Positions 1 to 8,888 of a DNA stretch of 36,153 bases are shown here, in pieces; position 1 is the stretch's first letter, and every line of letters begins with the position of its first letter. The stretch spans positions 1-36,153 of the forward strand of contig JAZUNN010000049.1 of NCBI GenBank assembly GCA_045604155.1, given 5' to 3'. The DNA comes from JAISGQ01 sp045604155. Lineage in GTDB: Bacteria > Bacillota > Clostridia > Oscillospirales > Acutalibacteraceae. Under the pieces are notes generated by a model. The model made no database searches, was not told the DNA's origin, and saw only the letters and a list, made by a program, of their open reading frames with translations. The position numbers and the translations under genes are program-made.

Positions 1-443
1 GTACAATAGGTCTTACAATGGCACGAAAAGTTAAAAAGCTCATAGGTGTCGAAATTGTTGCACCTGCGATAGAAAACGCTAAAAAGAACGCTCGGCTCAA
101 TGATATCGGCAACGCACGCTTCATCTGCTCCGATGCATCGGCCGCAGCAGAGGAACTCAAAACAGAGGGTATAAAGCCCGACGTAATAATCCTTGACCCG
201 CCGAGGAAAGGTTGTGACGAAGCACTTATAAAAACGGTTGCCAAAATGTCACCGGAGCGAATTGTATACGTCTCCTGTGACCCTGCAACACTTGCACGTG
301 ACTGTGCTGTATTTGCTACACTCGGCTACGAAGTGACACAAAAGCCTGACGGCACTCACCTTGCAACCCCCGTAGATATGTTCCCGAGAACGGCACATGT
401 CGAGTCGGTTGTTCTTTTGTCCAGAAAAAGCCGGATGATGTAA
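1..443 (+). CDS. rlmD: 23S rRNA (uracil-5-)-methyltransferase RlmD/RumA family, C-terminal part
   Basis: Only the C-terminal SAM-dependent methyltransferase domain is inside the window. The frame is open from the first complete codon, and the residues before the first Met read TIGLT, the end of the family GTIGL SAM-binding motif, so the gene starts upstream. Other visible motifs are DPPRKG, YVSCDP (catalytic Cys, nucleophile on uracil C6) and PRTAHVE (general-base Glu). Family role: SAM-dependent 5-methyluridine formation in 23S rRNA. The frame stops at 441-443, but the next reading frame continues directly with a tail known in clostridial members, so the real product may be longer (next entry). 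RlmD and the related RlmCD/TrmA types are hard to separate from this part alone. Confidence 0.85.
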   Translation, partial: TIGLTMARKVKKLIGVEIVAPAIENAKKNARLNDIGNARFICSDASAAAEELKTEGIKPDVIILDPPRKGCDEALIKTVAKMSPERIVYVSCDPATLARDCAVFATLGYEVTQKPDGTHLATPVDMFPRTAHVESVVLLSRKSRMM

Positions 444-709
444 TACATATCGACATTAACCTTGACGAGCTTGATATCACCTCTGCCGAATCAAAAGCAA
501 CATATAAGGAAATAAAGGACTATGTCCTGAATAACTATGGATTAAAAGTATCCACACTTAACATTTCTCAAGTCAAACGCAAGTTAGGTCTTGAATTTGG
601 AGAAAGTTATAACAAGGCGAAATCTGATAATCCCAAAGTGCCAAACTGCCCTAAAGAAAAGGAAGATGCAATCGTTGCAGCACTCAGGCATTTTGGTATG
701 GTGGATTAA
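422..709 (+). pseudogene. Frameshifted C-terminal extension of the RlmD gene
   Basis: Read in the -1 frame from the A-run at 425-429, the DNA encodes about 95 residues starting QKKPDDVIHIDINLDELD, then a segment with SAESKATYKEIKDYVL, ISQVKRKLG, NCPKEKEDAIVAAL and ending HFGMVD. No start codon or ribosome site fits an independent gene. From memory, clostridial RlmD-type and other methyltransferases carry this extension at the C-terminus, normally joined as SRKKPDD. Here the joint reads SRKSRMM-stop because the A-run has five A; a sixth would restore the fusion. It may be a frameshift mutation, an assembly error, or -1 slippage of tRNA-Lys on A-AAA followed by AAG. Confidence 0.75.
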
Positions 710-850
710 AGTAGTATATTGTAAAAAAATGATACCTGTTGCAATTTTGCAGCAAGTCTCATTCTTAAGTTGGTTTGCAGAAATAATAATATTGAAGTGT
801 TGAATTATACAACATTTTAATACTTTATAATCAACTGCTATAATTAGAAA

Positions 851-897
851 AATCGGGCAACCATGAACTATTTATTGGCTGCCCGATTTGCTTTTTT
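851..897. terminator. Bidirectional intrinsic terminator between rlmD and galT
   Basis: Twelve-base arms 851-862 (AATCGGGCAACC) and 877-888 (GGCTGCCCGATT) pair with one mismatch. T-rich DNA follows on plus (TTGCTTTTTT), and TTTCTAATT follows on minus. It ends the minus-strand gal operon and can also stop transcription from rlmD. The 710-850 gap before it shows nothing else. Confidence 0.8.
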
Positions 898-918
898 AAC
901 ATATATGATATATGTTTT

Positions 919-2418
919 TTATTCTTTACTTATTACCGCAACAAACCTCATAAATGCTCTGCGTCCATCTTCATTTCTCTTGAACACACCTGCGTCCTCG
1001 AGAACCTCCATGAACACTCTGCCAACCTCTTTTTCGATTATCTGACGGGCATTAGGCTCTGCAAAGTCAGGATAGTCAGCGAGAATCTGATTTGCCCACT
1101 CGGCGTGCGGTGCAAGCTCGGGAACGGCTGTGATATCTTCATCCGCAAGCATCGCTTTTTCGAGCATGACAAGTTCCTTTGCAAGTCTGGCGGGCAGAAC
1201 CGCAAGGCCCATTACCTCGATAAGACCTATGTTTTCCTTCTTGATGTGATGCAGCGAGGGGTTGGGGTGGAAAATACCGAGAGGACGCTCCTTGGAAGTG
1301 ATATTGTTTCTCAGGACAAGATCGCACTCGTATCTGTCACCGTTCTTTCTTGCGATGGGCGTGATGGTGTTGTGGGGTGTTCCGTCGGTTTCAGAGAAGA
1401 TGCCGACCGATTCATCGGTATATGCTATCCACGCGGAAAGAATATCGCTGCAGCACTTTGCAAGCTCGCCTCTGTCTTCGGAGCTGACACGGATAACCGA
1501 CATCGGCCACTTTACGATACCTGCTTTGATATTCGGATATGCCTGCATTTCAAACTCCGTTTCAATGGGTGCTTTCGCCATTGCGAAGGTATAATTGCCG
1601 CCCTGGAAATGCTCGTGGCTGAGGATAGAACCGCCCACGATGGGAAGATCAGCATTGGAGCCTACCATATAATGCGGCAGATAGTCGATTATATCAAACA
1701 GCTTAGGGAAGACTGCTGCGTCAATGACCATGGGAATGTGCTTCTCGTTGAACACGATGCAGTGCTCATTGTAGTAGCCGTAGGGCGAATACTGAAACTG
1801 CCACGGCTCACCGTTTACCGTCATTGGAACGGGGCGAAGATTCTGCCGAGCAGGGTGTGATGCGTGACCTGCAAAGCCTGCGTTTTCGGGACAGAGCTGG
1901 CATTTGGGATATGCGACCGACTTCTGCGTTTTTGCGGCTGCTATGTCACGCGGATCCTTTTCGGGCTTTGAGCAGTTGATGGTTATATCAAGAGTGCCGT
2001 ATTCGCTTTCATACTGCCACTTGAGATCGCGTTCGATTCTTCCTGTACGCACATAATTGAGTTTTTTGCTTATGTCAAAATACCAATCGGTTGCAGCTTC
2101 CGGAGAGTCTGCATATCTGCGTCTGAACTCTGCGACAATCTCTCTGGGCATGGGAGTAAGCTCGCCCATCAGCTTTGTGTCAAAAAGGTCACGAGAGTTT
2201 GCAGTATCGGCAATGATGCCGCTTTCGCAGGCATATTCGATCAGAGGCAGCAGGATCTCATCAATGCTCTTTCCTGAGCAATCTGCGGCGATTTCTTCCC
2301 AATCTGAAAGCCCCAGCGCTTCCATAAGGCGGTTTCGAACAACATAGATATCATCTGCTGTGATAAGCTCGTTTTTGAGCGCATAGTCAATGAGTGTCTG
2401 TACTGCGGAGTAAATCAT
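919..2418 (-). CDS. galT: UDP-glucose--hexose-1-phosphate uridylyltransferase, Firmicutes type
   Basis: A 499-residue protein of the long Firmicutes GalT class, which differs from the roughly 350-residue E. coli type. It transfers UMP from UDP-glucose to galactose-1-phosphate, giving UDP-galactose and glucose-1-phosphate in the cytoplasm. The active-site motif SHEHFQGG lies near residues 262-270, and a CQLCPENAGF stretch is typical of the class. AAGGAG lies upstream of ATG 2418. It is the last gene of the lac/gal operon, 17 nt after galE, and is followed by the terminator at 851-897. Length and motifs are intact. Confidence 0.96.
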   Translation of the reverse strand: MIYSAVQTLIDYALKNELITADDIYVVRNRLMEALGLSDWEEIAADCSGKSIDEILLPLIEYACESGIIADTANSRDLFDTKLMGELTPMPREIVAEFRRRYADSPEAATDWYFDISKKLNYVRTGRIERDLKWQYESEYGTLDITINCSKPEKDPRDIAAAKTQKSVAYPKCQLCPENAGFAGHASHPARQNLRPVPMTVNGEPWQFQYSPYGYYNEHCIVFNEKHIPMVIDAAVFPKLFDIIDYLPHYMVGSNADLPIVGGSILSHEHFQGGNYTFAMAKAPIETEFEMQAYPNIKAGIVKWPMSVIRVSSEDRGELAKCCSDILSAWIAYTDESVGIFSETDGTPHNTITPIARKNGDRYECDLVLRNNITSKERPLGIFHPNPSLHHIKKENIGLIEVMGLAVLPARLAKELVMLEKAMLADEDITAVPELAPHAEWANQILADYPDFAEPNARQIIEKEVGRVFMEVLEDAGVFKRNEDGRRAFMRFVAVISKE

Positions 2419-2435
2419 GGTGCCACTCTCCTTTA

Positions 2436-3425
2436 TCAGTCGTTATAACCGTTGGGGTGATTTTTGTGCCAGTTCCATGCACTGGCGATTATTTCCTCGA
2501 GGTTGTCGTGCTCAGGCTTCCAGCCGAGTACGCTCTTTGCCTTTTCGCTTGATGCGACGAGCATTGCAGGGTCGCCTGCGCGTCTGGGCACTTCGACTTC
2601 GGGAATAGGGTGTCCTGTCACCTTTCTTGCGGTGTCAATGACCTCACGCACCGAATAGCCGATGCCGTTGCCGAGGTTGAAGATGTCGCTCTCTCCGCCG
2701 TTTTCAAGATACTTAACGGCGAGAATATGGGCCTGAGCAAGGTCGGTGACATGGATATAGTCACGAATACAGGTGCCGTCAGGGGTGTTATAATCGTTTC
2801 CAAATATGGAAATAGATTCTCGCTTGCCGTTGGGAACCTGGAGAATAAGCGGAATAAGGTGACTTTCGGGGTTGTGAGCCTCACCGATGGTTCCGCTCTC
2901 GTCAGCGCCGCAGGCGTTGAAGTAACGCAGAGATACATATCTCAGACCGTGAGCCTTTGCCGTCCAGCTGAACATCTTTTCCATCGCCAGCTTGGTCTCG
3001 CCGTAGGGGTTGGTCGGGCAGGTGCGGTCGCTTTCAAGAATGGGAATGTTCTCAGGTTCGCCGTAGGTTGCTGCGGTAGAGGAGAATACTATCTTATCGA
3101 TGCCGTTCTTTACCATTGCATCAAGCAGCACCTTGGTACCGTAGAGGTTATTGTCGTAGTATTTCAGCGGATTCGTTACACTTTCGCCAACCAGAGAATA
3201 GGCGGCAAAATGAATTACAGCATCAATTTTCTCGGTTTTGAAAAGATTATCGAGAAAATCAAAATCACGCAGGTCACCTTCATAGAAGCGTGCCTTTTGG
3301 GGAACAGCCTTGCGGTAGCCGGTTACAAGATTATCGGCAATGACAACATCGTGACCTGCTCTGACAAGCTCAAGAACAGTATGGGAGCCGATATAGCCCG
3401 CGCCGCCTAAAACAAGAATACTCAT
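2436..3425 (-). CDS. galE: UDP-glucose 4-epimerase
   Basis: A 329-residue extended short-chain dehydrogenase. It interconverts UDP-galactose and UDP-glucose using tightly bound NAD, regenerating UDP-glucose for GalT. The Rossmann NAD motif GGAGYIGSH is at residues 7-15. The catalytic YxxxK pair is in NPYGETK near residue 143, preceded by the SSTAATYG strand carrying the catalytic Ser/Thr. Its AAGGAG ribosome site lies within the last codons of galK, and one base separates the galK stop from this ATG, so the two genes are probably translationally coupled. Full family length. Confidence 0.97.
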   Translation of the reverse strand: MSILVLGGAGYIGSHTVLELVRAGHDVVIADNLVTGYRKAVPQKARFYEGDLRDFDFLDNLFKTEKIDAVIHFAAYSLVGESVTNPLKYYDNNLYGTKVLLDAMVKNGIDKIVFSSTAATYGEPENIPILESDRTCPTNPYGETKLAMEKMFSWTAKAHGLRYVSLRYFNACGADESGTIGEAHNPESHLIPLILQVPNGKRESISIFGNDYNTPDGTCIRDYIHVTDLAQAHILAVKYLENGGESDIFNLGNGIGYSVREVIDTARKVTGHPIPEVEVPRRAGDPAMLVASSEKAKSVLGWKPEHDNLEEIIASAWNWHKNHPNGYND

Positions 3426-3426
3426 A

Positions 3427-4719
3427 TTACTCGCACTCCTTTGTTATTTCAATTCCGCCAAAGGGTCTTATACGCATCTTCATGCAGGATTTTTCTCCGT
3501 ATATTCTGTCCATTTCCTTGATGTATTCATCTGCAAGATCAAGCGGTACGAATGCCTGAATCGTTCCAGCAAAGCCTCCGCCGTGCACTCGCACAGCACC
3601 TCTGCCGTTCAAGATTCTCTTGCTCATCATTATCGCAAGCGGAATCTCCTGATTGGTTGCTTTGGAACAGGAATAAAGATTCTGCAGGAGATTGGCAGAG
3701 GACTCGCCCGACTGACGAACAAGAGTGAGGAATTCCTCTACATTGCCTTTTTCAAGGGTTAAGGCTTCCATAAATGCCCGTCGATTTTCATCAAAGAAGT
3801 GTGCTGCGCGGAGTATGGCACGATCCGAACAGGCTTTTCGAATTTCAGGAAGTGCAGCGTAAAACTCTCTTTCCTCTACCTCGCGCAAGTACTGCTTGCC
3901 AAAGAACACAGCAACTCTTTCCATCTCGTCACGGATGGCAACATAGTCATCGGTCAGATTGGCATGACTTCCCTTTGTGTCGGTGATAAAGATACAATAA
4001 CCTGCTTGTTCAAAGTCGTACTGAAAGCTTTTGATTGCAGGATTCTGCGTGTTGAAAAAGTCGATTGAAACAAGCCCGCCCATAGAACTTACCATCTGAT
4101 CCATAAGACCGCTGTTTTTGCCGAAATACACGTTTTCGGCATACTGACCTATCTTGGCAATCTCCACCGCACCGGCTTTACCGCCGTTATAATGCTCGTC
4201 AATTATCGTGCCAATGAGCGTTTCAAATGCCGCGGAGGACGAAATTCCGCTGCCGCCGATGACATCAGAGGTGGTATAGGCATCAAAGCCGCCGATTGCA
4301 ACGCCCATCTCGGAAAATCTGTTAGCTATGCCGCGTACCATTGCAGTCGAGCTGATTTCTCCCTGCTGAACGGACAGGTCATCAAGAGATACCTCAAAGG
4401 GCTCATAACCCTCTGATGCCACACGGATAACACCCTCGTTGTGGAAGGAGACAACCGCGATTACATCGAGATTGACCGCAGCAGCCAGTACGCAGCCGTG
4501 CTGATGGTCGGTATGGTTGCCGCCTATTTCGGTTCTGCCGGGTGCGGAGAACAGCTTGACTTCTTCGTGCCGGGGATAAAGAGCCATAAAGCTTTCCAGA
4601 GCTTTGGTATAACGGTCTTTCTGATGTTCAAGCGTTTTCTGTGAATCTCCGTAAAGCTGTGCAAACAGCGGATCAAACGCATTTTCTTTTATTCTTATAA
4701 GGACTTCGCTGATGTTCAT
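3427..4719 (-). CDS. galK: Galactokinase
   Basis: A 430-residue GHMP-family kinase that phosphorylates alpha-D-galactose with ATP. Visible motifs are the N-terminal galactose-binding signature PGRTEIGGNHTDHQHG, the ATP loop GGSGISSSAAFE and the C-terminal HGGGFAGTIQAF. An upstream in-frame GTG at 4728 lies almost on the ribosome site; ATG 4719 has AGGAAAGG about 9 nt ahead, so I chose it. It sits between lacZ and galE in the same operon and gives the galactose-1-phosphate used by GalT. Confidence 0.96.
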   Translation of the reverse strand: MNISEVLIRIKENAFDPLFAQLYGDSQKTLEHQKDRYTKALESFMALYPRHEEVKLFSAPGRTEIGGNHTDHQHGCVLAAAVNLDVIAVVSFHNEGVIRVASEGYEPFEVSLDDLSVQQGEISSTAMVRGIANRFSEMGVAIGGFDAYTTSDVIGGSGISSSAAFETLIGTIIDEHYNGGKAGAVEIAKIGQYAENVYFGKNSGLMDQMVSSMGGLVSIDFFNTQNPAIKSFQYDFEQAGYCIFITDTKGSHANLTDDYVAIRDEMERVAVFFGKQYLREVEEREFYAALPEIRKACSDRAILRAAHFFDENRRAFMEALTLEKGNVEEFLTLVRQSGESSANLLQNLYSCSKATNQEIPLAIMMSKRILNGRGAVRVHGGGFAGTIQAFVPLDLADEYIKEMDRIYGEKSCMKMRIRPFGGIEITKECE

Positions 4720-4750
4720 CTTAGTCACCCTTTCCTACTGCTTCAGATAA

Positions 4751-7318
4751 TTAGAAAACAAATCTGAAAGTGTTCTTTCCATCTCTGGGAATCTCGTAGC
4801 GTTCCGCAAGATCAGGACCGCAGGAGTGTGATCCTACACCCCTCATGGCAAGGTCGATGCACACGTTGACAAAGTCGTTCTTCTTAAGCTCAAAGGCGTG
4901 AAGCGTATCACGAAGCTGAGCGGTGGTATAGGGATTTACCGAGAAGGAGAAGGGATTTTCGGCAGTCACAGAGAAGAGGTTATCAACACCCAGGTATCTG
5001 CTGTGATAATGGCTGCCGGATTCCTGAGGACGGACATAACCGCAGTCGTAATTCTTCTCGGCACTGCTCTCGTAATAGCCGTAATCACAGGCAATGTTTT
5101 TGTCGATATAGCTTTCAGTCGGACCGAAGCCGACAAAGGAGAAGTTGCTGTATGTCTTATCAACAGCAAACTCAATGCCGAAACGCGGCATATGCTCAAC
5201 ATATTCAGCGATCTTGTATTCGAGCGAAACAATCAGCTCGCTGCCCGAAACGGTATATTCAGCGGTGAAGTTTACCGCTGGCATAAGGCAATTGGCTGCC
5301 AGTACACCGGCGAGGGTGTAGCCGTTTTCTGTCTTGCTGCATGAGAAAATGTGTGGCTTGCATAGGTGCAGCTTGCATCTGTCATTCCAGTGAGGAACAA
5401 GCTCGCGGTCATTATCGGTGTAGCGAGTGATATTGAAGTGCATCGGAGAAAGCAGCACTTCCCTGCCGTTTGCCTTTATGGAAGTGATTTCGCCGGTGTG
5501 TTCGTTGACCTCAATTGCCAGAGCGGAGGCATTACGCTTCTGTTCAGGAATAGCAACCGATTCATCAACTTTGGACGCAACCTTGCCGCTGTAAACCGCT
5601 TTCATCTCAAGGGCATTTGACTTGAGCTTGCGGTCGGGAGTGAGCAGACCGTCGGCACAGAAGTTGCCGTCGTGGTCGGCTTCTCCGAAGTCGCCGCCGT
5701 ACAGGAAGCCCTTGGAGGTCTTGATAGCATGGTCAGCCCACTCCCACACAAAGCCGCCCATCATCTGCTCGTTTTCGTAGATGAGCTGCCAGTATTCGGC
5801 GATGTCTCCGCAGCTGTTGCCCATGGCGTGGGTGTACTCGCACAGCACAAAGGGGCGGTTTTCTCTCGGATTGTCAAGGACATCAGCCTTGATCTTCTCA
5901 ATACTGGGATACATCATGCTGACCATATCCACGAGCTCGGTGTAGTAATACTTACTGTCGGCGTTCTGCAGGCTTTCGTAGTGGACAGGACGGGAATCGC
6001 GGTGTCTGATGTATCTTGCACCTGCAAAAAAGGCCTTGCCGAAAGAGCTTTCATTGCCCAGCGACCAGATGATGACGCAGGGGCGGTTCTTGTCTCTTTC
6101 TACAAGAGAAACATGGCGGTCGGTGATGCCGTCGGTGAAGATTTCGTTTTCTGCATATTCTTCCCAGAGGGGCTGTTCATAGCCGCCGTCACGGGTGCAG
6201 GCTCCGTGCATTTCCAGATCGGCTTCGTCCATTACATAGAGTCCGTAATAGTCACAAAGCTGATAGAACTCGGGACGGTTGGGATAGTGAGAGGTTCGCA
6301 CAGCGTTTACATTGAGCGACTTCATCAGCTTCAGATCCTCAATGATATTTGCAAGGCTGACGGTTGCGCCCGTTCTGCAGTTGAAGTCGTGGCGATTGAC
6401 GCCCTTGAGCTTAACGGCCTCACCGTTAAGCTTGAACACACAGCCATCTATGGTGACCTCACGGAAGCCGACTTTTTCGATAATCTTCTCGCCGCCTGCA
6501 CTCAGAGTGAGAGTGTAGAGATAAGGGGTTTCAGCATCCCATCGACGGACGTTCTTAATAATTATCTCTGCAGACTGTCCTGCAAAGACGGTCTTTTTCT
6601 GGCGACCAATCTCAAGCTCAATGTCGATCATGCTCTCATTTGCAAAGGTCAGCACGCCGTCATTGCCACGGAAAGCAGTGTCAATTTTGTAGTCGGTGAT
6701 GTGATGCTCGGGACGGGTGAGCAGGTATACATTGCGGTAAATGCCCGAGAAGCGGAACTTATCCTGGCACTCAAGGTAGGTGGAGATGCACCACTTGAGC
6801 ACAAGCACATCTACTGTGTTCTCACCCTCATTTACCCAATCGGTTATATCGAATTCGCTTGTGGCGTGGGAAATCTGGGAATAGCCCTTGTACTTGCCGT
6901 TGATGTAGAGATAAAATGCACTGTCCACGCCCTCAAAGTTGATGTAATAGCGTTTACCACTCTGCTTGCTTATCTCAAATGTGCGGCGGTAATGCCAACA
7001 GGGATTCTCGTAAGGGATATGCGGCAGCATAACAGGAAACGGATATCGAGTGTTCAGATACTGAATCTGATCGAAGCCGTGCATCTGAACGCAGGACGGC
7101 ACGGGGATGGTCCTGTCGAGCTTCTCGTTTATGTCCGCCTCCTGCACGTTTGGATGCTGCTTTATAAGCCATTCGCCATCGAGAGACATGAACTCCGAAC
7201 TTGCGAATCTATCGACAATACCGTATCTGGTCTTAACCTTGTCATCGGCGGCAAACGGAATATAGTAACTGCGGTGAGGAGTGGTTCCTATGCGTTCAAA
7301 ACTTTCATATTCTCTCAT
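4751..7318 (-). CDS. lacZ: Beta-galactosidase, glycoside hydrolase family 2 (LacZ-like)
   Basis: An 855-residue GH2 enzyme that hydrolyses beta-galactosides such as lactose with retention. Order of domains: N-terminal sugar-binding sandwich (WHYRRTF, NFEGVDSAFYLYING), Ig-like region, TIM barrel, and a C-terminal small beta-galactosidase domain with GFGPTESYIDK and PQESGSHYHSRYLG. The acid/base Glu is in WSLGNESS near residue 424 and the nucleophile in FVLCEYTHAMGN near 494. It is shorter than E. coli LacZ (about 1023 aa), as is common in Firmicutes. No signal peptide, so it acts on imported sugar. AAGGAG lies 7 nt before ATG 7318, and the gene lies 12 nt from the transporter. Confidence 0.95.
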   Translation of the reverse strand: MREYESFERIGTTPHRSYYIPFAADDKVKTRYGIVDRFASSEFMSLDGEWLIKQHPNVQEADINEKLDRTIPVPSCVQMHGFDQIQYLNTRYPFPVMLPHIPYENPCWHYRRTFEISKQSGKRYYINFEGVDSAFYLYINGKYKGYSQISHATSEFDITDWVNEGENTVDVLVLKWCISTYLECQDKFRFSGIYRNVYLLTRPEHHITDYKIDTAFRGNDGVLTFANESMIDIELEIGRQKKTVFAGQSAEIIIKNVRRWDAETPYLYTLTLSAGGEKIIEKVGFREVTIDGCVFKLNGEAVKLKGVNRHDFNCRTGATVSLANIIEDLKLMKSLNVNAVRTSHYPNRPEFYQLCDYYGLYVMDEADLEMHGACTRDGGYEQPLWEEYAENEIFTDGITDRHVSLVERDKNRPCVIIWSLGNESSFGKAFFAGARYIRHRDSRPVHYESLQNADSKYYYTELVDMVSMMYPSIEKIKADVLDNPRENRPFVLCEYTHAMGNSCGDIAEYWQLIYENEQMMGGFVWEWADHAIKTSKGFLYGGDFGEADHDGNFCADGLLTPDRKLKSNALEMKAVYSGKVASKVDESVAIPEQKRNASALAIEVNEHTGEITSIKANGREVLLSPMHFNITRYTDNDRELVPHWNDRCKLHLCKPHIFSCSKTENGYTLAGVLAANCLMPAVNFTAEYTVSGSELIVSLEYKIAEYVEHMPRFGIEFAVDKTYSNFSFVGFGPTESYIDKNIACDYGYYESSAEKNYDCGYVRPQESGSHYHSRYLGVDNLFSVTAENPFSFSVNPYTTAQLRDTLHAFELKKNDFVNVCIDLAMRGVGSHSCGPDLAERYEIPRDGKNTFRFVF

Positions 7319-7330
7319 GGTTATTCTCCT

Positions 7331-8692
7331 TTAAGCGTTCTCTTTTTTCTCAATCAGAAGCTTGTTTGCCTTCTCGACCTTAAGGAAGGAAAGCAGGATT
7401 GTTACTGCTGCGCAAAGAATCATGGGTGCCCACAGATAGAGGAAGTTGAGCATTGCAATGCAGGAATCAGGCTGGGAAGCGGCGTGTTCGATATAGCCAG
7501 CAGCGTCGAGCAGCCAGCCGCAGATTGCGGTGCCGATACCGCCGCCGATCTTGATACCGAGGGACGAGCAGGAATACATCATGCCGTCGATTCTCTTGCC
7601 GGTTTTGAGGGTTGTATGCTCGGAGCAGGACGCAATCAGAGCGTTAAGGTCACCCTGCAGAGGACTGGTTCCGAGTGCGGCAAGTGCTGTGAAGACGAGC
7701 ATGAGGGGAATGCTTCCGAAGTATGCCGCAACGATAACCAGACCGCGTGCGACTGTTGCAAGCACATAGCTCCAAACATTGATACCATACATTCCCTTAA
7801 GCTTTTTGATTAGGAACGGAGCGACGATCAGACCGATAATAAGCGGAATGTTTATATAGAGTGAAAAAGTGCTGAAGTAGTTTTCATCGCCGAGAATGTA
7901 CTTCATGTAGTAGATACCCATTGATATCATTGTAGAATAAATCTGGGTAAAAAGATAGGTAAAGCAGATAAGAACATAGTATTTATTTGAGAGAAGGAGC
8001 TTTACCGACTGAACAAAAGTGAGCTTGTGCTCCTCTTTGCGCTCCTCGTCCATTTCGTCGTCAAGTTCTTTGATTTCCTTGACCGAAAGACCGGAGATGG
8101 TATTTACGATAAGTCCGATAACAGCGTAAATGATTGCTACAGTTCTCCAGCCTTCTGCGCCGCCTCCGCACCAGTCAACCGCCTGAATGGTTATGTACTG
8201 AATGACCATGCTGGTGGCAAAGGCAAAGATGAAGCGAATGGAGCCGAGCTGTACTCGCTCGTTGGTGTTCTTGGTTATCAGTGCGGTGAGGGAAGCGTAG
8301 GCGATATTGTTAGCCGTGAAGAATACCGCATTTAGAAGAGTGTATGTGATGAAGAAGTAGACATACTGCGCGGTTTCTCCCCAACCGGTAGGAACAGCGA
8401 AGGTAGCAGCGAGAGCCACGGCACAGCCGATATAACCATAGATCATCCACGGACGAGCCTTGCCCATTTTTGTGTTGGTCCGGTCGATAAGATTGCCGAA
8501 GAAGAAATCAGACACACCGTCAAAGATTTTGGAAACAGCCATCAGCGTTCCGACAATGCCCATGCTCAGACCGATGGATTCGGTGAGATAGAACATTACA
8601 AAGGACGAGAGAAATGCATAAACTACATTTCCTGCCACGTCACCTGATCCATAGCCAAGTTTGTGATACCACTTGAGATACTTTCTTTCCAT
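7331..8692 (-). CDS. GPH-family (MFS) sugar:cation symporter
   Basis: A 453-residue membrane protein with about 12 hydrophobic helices and the family start KLGYGSGDVAGNVVYAF. The cytoplasmic DRTNTKMGKARPWM loop is characteristic of glycoside-pentoside-hexuronide symporters (MelB/LacS/XylP). It lacks the C-terminal EIIA-like domain of LacS, so PTS-type control through that domain is unlikely. As first gene of the operon, ahead of lacZ and the Leloir genes, it probably imports lactose or another beta-galactoside with H+ or Na+. AAGGAG precedes ATG 8692 by 9 nt. The substrate is inferred from context. Confidence 0.92.
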   Translation of the reverse strand: MERKYLKWYHKLGYGSGDVAGNVVYAFLSSFVMFYLTESIGLSMGIVGTLMAVSKIFDGVSDFFFGNLIDRTNTKMGKARPWMIYGYIGCAVALAATFAVPTGWGETAQYVYFFITYTLLNAVFFTANNIAYASLTALITKNTNERVQLGSIRFIFAFATSMVIQYITIQAVDWCGGGAEGWRTVAIIYAVIGLIVNTISGLSVKEIKELDDEMDEERKEEHKLTFVQSVKLLLSNKYYVLICFTYLFTQIYSTMISMGIYYMKYILGDENYFSTFSLYINIPLIIGLIVAPFLIKKLKGMYGINVWSYVLATVARGLVIVAAYFGSIPLMLVFTALAALGTSPLQGDLNALIASCSEHTTLKTGKRIDGMMYSCSSLGIKIGGGIGTAICGWLLDAAGYIEHAASQPDSCIAMLNFLYLWAPMILCAAVTILLSFLKVEKANKLLIEKKENA

Positions 8693-8746
8693 GACAACTT
8701 TCTCCTTAAAAATGTGATTTTTTCGGGATTTCTGTCTCCCTGTTCG

Positions 8747-8817
8747 ATTATATTTTACTTCGGCGTCCGGAATATCACAATAAACTCAATCTCTTGAATC
8801 ATGCACAAAATCACTTT
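8747..8817 (-). promoter_or_regulatory. Operon promoter region of the lac/gal genes
   Basis: On the minus strand a TATAAT -10 lies at 8747-8752, but the expected -35 position holds ATATTC, a poor match. Such a core normally needs an activator, which fits the divergent AraC gene. A conserved 17-bp motif (8801-8817, ATGCACAAAATCACTTT) lies about 50-65 bp upstream of this -10 and is a candidate AraC site. Confidence 0.5.
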
Positions 8818-8824
8818 GCTTGTA

Positions 8825-8853
8825 TTGAATACAGGTAAAAACAGGAGTATAAT
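8825..8853 (+). promoter_or_regulatory. Promoter of the araC-type regulator with an overlapping palindrome
   Basis: TTGAAT (8825-8830), a 17-bp spacer and TATAAT (8848-8853) form a good sigma-A promoter. A perfect palindrome TGTATT-G-AATACA (8821-8833) covers the -35, suggesting autoregulation. Confidence 0.65.
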
Positions 8854-8888
8854 GGATATATCATCAAAAGGCAGAAAGGAAGTATCAT

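Noticed and set aside
5672..7813. Long 713-codon plus-strand ORF
   Set aside because: It is antisense to the well-supported lacZ and transporter genes, has no family-like motifs, and no ribosome site; a codon-bias shadow.
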